Shown in pieces: positions 7,865-11,843 of a stretch of DNA of 11,843 nucleotides. Origin of the DNA: Lachnospiraceae bacterium (GTDB lineage Bacteria > Bacillota > Clostridia > Lachnospirales > Lachnospiraceae). How positions within the stretch are numbered: position 1 is the first letter of the stretch; the number at the start of each line of letters is the position of its first letter. The notes under the pieces are model-generated. The model did no database searches. It was not told the origin of the DNA and was given only the letters and a program-made list of their open reading frames with translations. The DNA lies in contig JAHZAV010000053.1 in the NCBI GenBank assembly GCA_019423745.1, positions 1 to 11,843 on the forward strand. Direction: 5' to 3'. Made by a program: the position numbers and the translations under genes.

Positions 7865-7903
7865 AAATATGCCGCCATACCGAATAGGCACAGCGGCATA
7901 TTT
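7865..7903 (-). other. Hairpin in the operon leader (possible attenuator or antitermination element)
   Basis: A perfect 11-bp inverted repeat: AAATATGCCGC at 7865-7875 and its complement at 7893-7903, with a 17-base loop. On the minus strand it would fold in the untranslated leader about 50 bases before the ribosome site of the first operon gene. It is followed on that strand by an A-rich run, not a U tract, so it is not a simple terminator of that strand. On the plus strand it is followed by a broken T-rich stretch (to 7920), so it could weakly terminate plus-strand readthrough, but no plus-strand gene precedes it. A regulatory leader element is the more likely reading; strand and role are inference. 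Confidence 0.5.
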
Positions 7904-7959
7904 GCTGTTTTCTTTTTATTTTGCTGTCAAAATGATGATTTTTTATATTTATCCGTAAA

Positions 7960-7988
7960 TTTATATACAATTAGCAATTACCTGTACC
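7960..7988 (-). promoter_or_regulatory. Weak candidate promoter for the glycan operon
   Basis: On the minus strand there is a TATAAA -10-like box (7965-7960) with a 17-base spacer to GGTACA (7988-7983), which matches the -35 consensus at only three positions. Transcription would start near 7953 and give a leader of about 140 bases containing the hairpin. A clean TTGACA on the same strand at 7930-7925 has no -10 box at proper spacing and would lie inside this leader. The call is weak. Confidence 0.25.
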
Positions 7989-8225
7989 ACTATCCAGATT
8001 AAGCAACCGCAACTTCTAAACTTGTTTAAATTTTAACACTATCTCATTGTCCTTTCAGGTGCAAAAATTTATTTATTATATACAAACAATGTACATTATT
8101 TCGATTTTTAGTATCATTTTTATCCAGTTCTCTCTTCTTTCTTATCGTTTTTGTAGTAAATATTAAATAAATGTCTGGTTTTGCAGAAATAATTTCTCAC
8201 GATTTCTTTTGAAAATGTGGCTCGA

Positions 8226-8287
8226 TTGACAAAAAAATGTGCATTCTTCCCTCTTTGGTTCGTTTATTATTTTATTAAAACAAACGA
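8226..8287 (+). promoter_or_regulatory. Candidate promoter/operator zone of the flavoenzyme gene
   Basis: A consensus TTGACA at 8226-8231 is not followed by a -10 box at 16-18 bases; the nearest TATTAT (8265-8270) is 33 bases away. An inverted repeat TCGTTT (8260-8265) / AAACGA (8282-8287) sits just upstream of the ribosome site. A poor core promoter plus a dyad would fit activator-dependent control, perhaps by the AraC-type regulator encoded downstream, but this is inference. Confidence 0.25.
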
Positions 8288-8289
8288 TT

Positions 8290-8295
8290 AGGAGG
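8290..8295 (+). promoter_or_regulatory. Ribosome binding site of the flavoenzyme gene
   Basis: A perfect AGGAGG seven bases before the ATG at 8303. It supports that start rather than the in-frame ATG four codons downstream. Confidence 0.8.
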
Positions 8296-8302
8296 ATTTT
8301 CT

Positions 8303-10255
8303 ATGATAACAGATATGAAAAAATCAAAGCTCTTTAGCCCTCTCCAGATAGGAAGAACCACACTGAAGAATCGTGTGGCAATGGCTCCGATGAGCATGGA
8401 TTATGAAGCAGCAGACGGATCAGTTCCTAAAAAACTAGCAGATATTTTTGTTCGCCGCGCGGAAGGCGGTACCGGTTATATTGTCATTGATGCTGTAACA
8501 GTTGACAGTAAATATCCTTATATGGGAAATACAACATCTTTGGACAAAGACAGCCTGGTTCCACAATTCAAAGAATTTTCAGATCGTATCAAAGCGGCAG
8601 GAAGTGTTCTCATCCCACAGATTATACATGCAGGTCCAGAATCCATCTGCGGATATCGCAAAATTGCTCCCCTTGGTCCTTCTGTTAATGTAAACGCAAA
8701 CTGTCATGTCAGCCGTCAAATCACAATAAAAGAAATCCAAAAAATCATCAAGCAATATGGCCAGGCTGCCCGTAGAGCTGAGGAAGCAGGCTGTGGAGGT
8801 ATCAGCCTTCATTGCGCACATGCTTACATGCTTCCAGGAGCATTCCTGTCGCCCCTCCGTAACAAACGTATGGACGAGTACGGAGGAGGGCTGGACAATC
8901 GTGCAAGATTCATCCTTGAAGTCATTGAGGAAGTACGCCAAAATGTAAGTGCTGATTTCCCGATTATTCTTCGTATCTCCGGAGATGAACGAATGGTTGG
9001 CGGTAACTCTCTTGAAGACATGTTATATCTGGCACCCAAATTTGAAGCAGCTGGTGTAGATATGCTTGAAGTTTCCGGAGGCACACAGTATGAAGGACTG
9101 GAACATATTATTCCCTGCCAGAACAAAACCATCGGCGTAAATGTATATGAAGCGTCTGAAATTAAAAAAGTAGTTAATATACCTGTTTTTGCCGTTGGTA
9201 AAATCAATGATATTCGCTATGGCGCAGATATTGTAGAACGAGGTCTGGTAGATGGTATTTCTATGGGACGCCCGCTTCTTGCTGACCCGGATCTGTGCAA
9301 AAAGGCTTATGAAAATCGATTCGATGATATCACACCATGCGCAAGCTGCGGCGGCAGTTGCATTACCCGCAGTGAAGCAAGCCCACAATGTAGATGTCAC
9401 ATTAACCCAAGAGTAGGACGAGAATATGATTTCCCAGAAGTTCCAGCTGAAAATCCTAAAAAGGTACTGATTATCGGAGCTGGCCCAGGAGGAATGATGG
9501 CCGCTGTCACCGCTGCTGAGAGAGGTCATCAGGTAACCGTCTGGGAAGCAGACAAGAAAATCGGTGGCCAGTTGAATCTGGCTGTTGTTGCTCCCGGCAA
9601 ACAGGAAATGACCAAATGGATGGTGCACTTAAACTATCGAGCAAAAAAAGCAGGCGTAACTTTCGAGTTTGGAAAAAAAGGTACGGTAGATGCAGTCCGG
9701 GAATTTGCTCCAGACGCTGTAATTGTTGCCACAGGCGCAAAACCTTTAATTCCACCTATCAAAGGAACGCAGGATTATCCAGTTCGCACAGCTCATGATT
9801 TTCTACGTGGAAAACTTGTTATTCCACGAGGACGCGTCTGCGTACTTGGCGGTGGGGCTGTTGCATGTGAAACAGCAGAAGTACTTCTTGAAAATGCAAG
9901 ACCAAATTCCTTTACCCGAGGCTTCGAAGCAAGTATTGGTGATGTAGAAGTAACCATGGTAGAAATGCTGCCACAGCTGCTTACCAATGTATGCGCACCA
10001 AACCGTACTCCTCTGGTACGTAAACTCAAAAGTAAAGGAGTTAATATTAATCTAAACTCCAAAATTTTGGAAGTTACTGACCATGATGTAAAAGTACAGA
10101 GAAAAGACGGATCTGAGGAATGGCTCCGCGGCTTCGATTATGTACTTTTTGGTCTTGGCTCCAGAAATTACGATCCGCTTTCTGAAGAACTAAAAACTTT
10201 TATCCCAGAAGTATTTGCTATGTGGGAAGGCTTTGAATCCGCATACAAATTATAA
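8303..10255 (+). CDS. Old-yellow-enzyme family FMN/FAD/4Fe-4S oxidoreductase (enoate/dienoyl-CoA reductase type)
   Basis: Predicted cytoplasmic NAD(P)H-dependent reductase of C=C bonds next to a carbonyl, the architecture of FadH, 2-enoate reductase and the bile-acid enzymes BaiCD/BaiH. The FMN-binding TIM barrel spans about residues 8-335, with the active-site block LHCAHAYMLPGAFLSP (169-184; more often HGAHGYL) and NKRMDEYGG. A 4Fe-4S cluster motif C-x2-C-x3-C-x11-C lies at C346, C349, C353 and C365. Then comes an FAD site GAGPGG (392-397), VIVATGAKP (473-481) and an NAD(P) site LGGGAVACE (515-523). Length (650) is near the family norm. The C-terminus is odd: YDPLSEELKTFIPEVFAM runs straight into WEGFESAYKL, skipping the Gly-Asp stretch that normally contacts FAD, which suggests a short in-frame deletion. 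The gene stands alone with a strong ribosome site and its own terminator. Substrate is unknown, so I assign no gene symbol. Confidence 0.9.
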   Translation: MITDMKKSKLFSPLQIGRTTLKNRVAMAPMSMDYEAADGSVPKKLADIFVRRAEGGTGYIVIDAVTVDSKYPYMGNTTSLDKDSLVPQFKEFSDRIKAAGSVLIPQIIHAGPESICGYRKIAPLGPSVNVNANCHVSRQITIKEIQKIIKQYGQAARRAEEAGCGGISLHCAHAYMLPGAFLSPLRNKRMDEYGGGLDNRARFILEVIEEVRQNVSADFPIILRISGDERMVGGNSLEDMLYLAPKFEAAGVDMLEVSGGTQYEGLEHIIPCQNKTIGVNVYEASEIKKVVNIPVFAVGKINDIRYGADIVERGLVDGISMGRPLLADPDLCKKAYENRFDDITPCASCGGSCITRSEASPQCRCHINPRVGREYDFPEVPAENPKKVLIIGAGPGGMMAAVTAAERGHQVTVWEADKKIGGQLNLAVVAPGKQEMTKWMVHLNYRAKKAGVTFEFGKKGTVDAVREFAPDAVIVATGAKPLIPPIKGTQDYPVRTAHDFLRGKLVIPRGRVCVLGGGAVACETAEVLLENARPNSFTRGFEASIGDVEVTMVEMLPQLLTNVCAPNRTPLVRKLKSKGVNINLNSKILEVTDHDVKVQRKDGSEEWLRGFDYVLFGLGSRNYDPLSEELKTFIPEVFAMWEGFESAYKL

Positions 10256-10299
10256 ATTCCTGTTTATATTCTTCTGGACTATCCAATACAGACAATTAT

Positions 10300-10325
10300 A
10301 ACCCCTTCAAAGGATGGTTTATTTT
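10300..10325 (+). terminator. Possible weak hairpin after the flavoenzyme gene
   Basis: AACCCCT (10300-10306) can pair with AGG and GGTT (10311-10319) around a four-base loop and a two-base bulge, followed by TATTTT. It is much weaker than the hairpin at 10346-10380 and could be chance. Confidence 0.25.
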
Positions 10326-10345
10326 AAAGTTTTATACCATAATAG

Positions 10346-10388
10346 AAAACTGCCGATATGAATATAGTATCTGCAGTTTTTCTATTTC
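10346..10388 (+). terminator. Rho-independent terminator of the flavoenzyme gene
   Basis: An 8-bp stem AAAACTGC (10346-10353) pairs with GCAGTTTT (10373-10380). After one mismatch it extends inward by GATA (10355-10358) and TATC (10368-10371). It is followed by T-rich TCTATTT. Lower base pairs continue past one bulge (10342-10345 with 10382-10385). It lies 91 bases after the stop of the flavoenzyme. The stem is AT-rich, so efficiency is uncertain. Confidence 0.6.
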
Positions 10389-10408
10389 AGGAAAAGTATT
10401 GTCTCGCA

Positions 10409-10437
10409 TTGATTTTTCTTTCACAATATGCTATTCT
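10409..10437 (+). promoter_or_regulatory. Candidate promoter of the AraC-type regulator
   Basis: TTGATT (10409-10414), a 17-base spacer and TATTCT (10432-10437), with TGC directly before the -10 as an extended -10 element. It lies just after the terminator and about 50 bases before the proposed GTG start, giving the regulator its own transcript. Confidence 0.45.
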
Positions 10438-10489
10438 TTTCACATACTCAGAATATTATATTTTGACATTTTATATTGAAAGCCAAGAG

Positions 10490-11743
10490 GTGACTTATTA
10501 TTTTGAACAAAAAATCTATCCTTTATGCGAGTCTCCAAAAAGCGGCATATTTTGTGGACCTGATAAATATTTAAAGTTGCAGGAATATACAATCAACAGT
10601 GAAATGTGCCCTATTATGGAATTTGATAGTTATTTTATTCTAGTAAAAGATGGAAGTGGTGTTTTTATTATAAATGGGGAGAAATTTTCAGTGGAACCAG
10701 GCTGTATCGCATGGATTCAATGTTCACAGGTACTTACAATTTGCCCGGATTTCGATAATCAGCTTCATTTGTGGGTCTGTTCCTATGATTACCAGCTTTT
10801 AAATTACTATTCCTTTAGCAGAATATCATTTAATGATGAACAGGAAATTGTCAACAATCTTCCTGTCGTTGGCTCTAGTAGTCCCGAAGCTAAACAAATC
10901 ATCCACTTATTGGAGCAATTTTACAATCTAAGCAAAAAGAAATCATATGGATCCGCTATCCTTCGCAGTTCATTTTTGCGCAAAATTGAGCTACTTTATA
11001 ACCGGATTGCTCAAAAGGCAAAGGAACAATATCAGTTTGATTCTTTCCCTATAAGCCGAAAAGTCAGTCTTTATATTGCTACGCATAGCAATGCACCACT
11101 GACTGCAGCTGAGGTGGTGGAAAATGTATGCCCCTCTTCGAATGAAACCGTTTTAAACCATACACTTCTCATCGTTACCGGACTAAATTTTGGACAATAT
11201 CTCAACCGTATGCGGCTGGCACATGCAATGGCATATTTCCTTTATGATAGTCTTCCTTTTAATTATATATCATCCATTTCAGGCTTTAATAAGGAGATCT
11301 CTTTTTTCCGCCACTTCAATGCCATAACGGATGTTACTCCTCTTGTCTATCGTGAAAAAATGTTAAGCAATGGAGAAAACGATCAGGTTTACCGCGGCAC
11401 TATAATGAGTGAACCTCTGCTGTCCGCCATCACTTACCTTTACGACAACATGGCTGAATCTATAGATGCCAATACTCTCACTCGTGATCTTTACACCACA
11501 AAAAATATACTACGCAGTCAGTTTAAGGCAAAATTGAATTCAAGCTACAAAGATGTTTTGTTGCAATTTCGAGTCCGATATGCAGAATCCTTATTAGCCA
11601 CAACAAATCTACCGATTCTAGATATTGCAATTGAGGCTGGTTTTGGTTCAGATCGTACCATGACACGAGTATTCTTCAGTATCAATGGTCTTTCTCCGGG
11701 TGAATTCAGAAAGCGACGACGAAAAGAGGAACATTCCGAATAG
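10490..11743 (+). CDS. AraC-family transcriptional regulator with tandem HTH domains
   Basis: DNA-binding regulator, about 417 residues from the GTG. The N-terminal third is cupin-like (about 30-100): DSYFILVKDGSGVFIINGEK followed by VEPGCIAWI is the usual AraC effector-binding barrel. Two AraC-type HTH regions follow. The first, diverged one (about 190-291) has TGLNFGQYLNRMRLAHA, ISGFNKEISFFRHF and VTPLVYREKM. The second, more canonical one (about 312-405) has YLYDNMAESIDANTLTRDL, VRYAESLLATTNLPILDIA, AGFGSDRTMTRVF and GLSPGEFRKRRR. Ordinary AraC proteins are about 280-300 residues with one such domain. An ATG at 10358 opens the frame earlier, but it lies inside the terminator hairpin, adds 44 hydrophobic residues and has no ribosome site. 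The GTG at 10490 has no strong ribosome site either, so the start is uncertain. It probably controls the flavoenzyme upstream, but the target is inference. Confidence 0.8.
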   Translation: MTYYFEQKIYPLCESPKSGIFCGPDKYLKLQEYTINSEMCPIMEFDSYFILVKDGSGVFIINGEKFSVEPGCIAWIQCSQVLTICPDFDNQLHLWVCSYDYQLLNYYSFSRISFNDEQEIVNNLPVVGSSSPEAKQIIHLLEQFYNLSKKKSYGSAILRSSFLRKIELLYNRIAQKAKEQYQFDSFPISRKVSLYIATHSNAPLTAAEVVENVCPSSNETVLNHTLLIVTGLNFGQYLNRMRLAHAMAYFLYDSLPFNYISSISGFNKEISFFRHFNAITDVTPLVYREKMLSNGENDQVYRGTIMSEPLLSAITYLYDNMAESIDANTLTRDLYTTKNILRSQFKAKLNSSYKDVLLQFRVRYAESLLATTNLPILDIAIEAGFGSDRTMTRVFFSINGLSPGEFRKRRRKEEHSE

Positions 11744-11746
11744 GGG

Positions 11747-11768
11747 CATTTATAGCACTACATAAATG
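11747..11768 (+). other. AT-rich hairpin after the regulator
   Basis: CATTTAT (11747-11753) and ATAAATG (11762-11768) form a perfect 7-bp stem with an 8-base loop, starting three bases after the regulator stop. There is no following T tract, so its role is unclear and it may be chance. Confidence 0.3.
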
Positions 11769-11794
11769 TGAATGTCACAAATCATTAGAATCAT

Positions 11795-11817
11795 AACCAC
11801 CGGCTTAGCCGGTGGTT
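11795..11817. repeat. Perfect 10-bp hairpin (possible IS200/IS605-type end or terminator)
   Basis: AACCACCGGC (11795-11804), a loop of TTA, and GCCGGTGGTT (11808-11817) form a perfect GC-rich stem, unlike the AT-rich DNA around it. It is followed by TTGCTCT, a poor T tract, so termination of the regulator transcript is possible but not typical. Short-loop strong hairpins of this kind occur at the ends of IS200/IS605 elements, where the HuH transposase TnpA binds them. No transposase is inside the window, so the assignment is tentative. Confidence 0.45.
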
Positions 11818-11823
11818 TGCTCT

Positions 11824-11838
11824 GCCCCTATAAGGGGC
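11824..11838. repeat. Second GC-rich hairpin at the right edge
   Basis: GCCCCT (11824-11829) and AGGGGC (11833-11838) form a 6-bp stem with a three-base loop, six bases after the larger hairpin. The pair of adjacent tight hairpins near the window edge resembles the structured end of a mobile element more than a single terminator, but the element itself is not visible. Confidence 0.4.
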
Positions 11839-11843
11839 TCTTC

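Larger units (their letters stand above)
7814..8302. other. Divergent intergenic control region, about 490 bases, no gene seen
   Basis: AT-rich DNA between the minus-strand glycan operon and the plus-strand flavoenzyme gene. I see no convincing small coding frame. Small elements include the leader hairpin at 7865-7903, a 10-bp direct repeat TTATATACAA at 7961-7970 and 8076-8085, a perfect 10-bp palindrome AATGTACATT at 8088-8097, an 11-bp palindrome GAAATAATTTC at 8186-8196, an isolated TTGACA at 8226-8231, and an arm pair TCGTTT/AAACGA at 8260-8265 and 8282-8287. The AT content makes some of these likely by chance. The region should hold both promoters and any operator of the AraC-type regulator. 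Confidence 0.6.

Noticed and set aside
7814..7891. 26-residue N-terminal extension of ATP-grasp paralogue A from a GTG
   Set aside because: The GTG sits in the loop of the leader hairpin and has no ribosome site, while the ATG at 7813 has GGGAGG at ideal spacing.
7925..7930. Consensus TTGACA on the minus strand as the operon -35 box
   Set aside because: No -10-like box lies 16-18 bases downstream on that strand; that stretch is A-rich spacer and the start of the leader hairpin.
7961..8085. Ten-base direct repeat TTATATACAA, 115 bases apart
   Set aside because: Only two copies in very AT-rich DNA with no matching flanks; not enough to call a regulatory or mobile repeat.
9023..9628. Open frame of 201 codons on the minus strand
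   Set aside because: Antisense to the flavoenzyme, whose Fe-S and FAD motifs are encoded on the other strand; composition is that of a shadow frame.
1..11843. CRISPR array, tRNA or rRNA genes
   Set aside because: No regularly spaced repeats and no cloverleaf or rRNA-like stretch was seen on either strand.

Overview
The window looks like a chromosomal stretch of a low-GC Firmicute, most likely a gut Clostridia/Lachnospiraceae member. Signs of this are AT-rich intergenic DNA, strong AGGAGG-type ribosome sites, a clostridial old-yellow-enzyme/iron-sulfur flavoprotein, and TupA-like and sugar-transfer ATP-grasp genes typical of Firmicute surface-polysaccharide loci. Genus cannot be fixed from the sequence.

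Region 1 (about 80-7990, minus strand) is one tightly packed operon of eight genes. In order of transcription they are: two sugar-transfer-associated ATP-grasp proteins (A, B), a polysaccharide pyruvyl-transferase family protein, two GT-A (family 2) glycosyltransferases, a TupA-like ATP-grasp protein, and two more sugar-transfer ATP-grasp proteins (C, D). Three junctions are 4-base ATGA overlaps, and the others are longer overlaps or gaps of 12-40 bases. The glycosyltransferases and pyruvyl-transferase family protein point to synthesis of a cell-surface glycan. The five ATP-grasp proteins suggest ATP-driven amide, peptide or ester ligation onto that glycan, as proposed for teichuronopeptide-like polymers. 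No flippase, polymerase, ABC exporter or initiating glycosyl-phosphate transferase is in the window, so the locus probably continues beyond the left edge or works with genes elsewhere.

Region 2 (7814-8302) is an AT-rich divergent control region of about 490 bases. It holds the operon leader with an 11-bp hairpin, a weak candidate minus-strand promoter, several small palindromes, and the plus-strand leader of the flavoenzyme gene.

Region 3 (8303-11743, plus strand) holds a 650-residue FMN/FAD/4Fe-4S enoate-reductase-like enzyme, a terminator, a separate promoter, and a large AraC-family regulator with two tandem HTH domains. The regulator may control the flavoenzyme. The flavoenzyme appears to have lost about a dozen residues near its C-terminus, including the Gly-Asp FAD-contact motif expected there.

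Region 4 (11744-11843) has two very strong short-loop hairpins at the right edge. They may terminate the regulator transcript or mark the end of an IS200/IS605-type element lying outside the window.

For the eight minus-strand genes and the regulator, starts were chosen from ribosome sites, overlaps and family N-termini. Several are shorter than the longest open frame.
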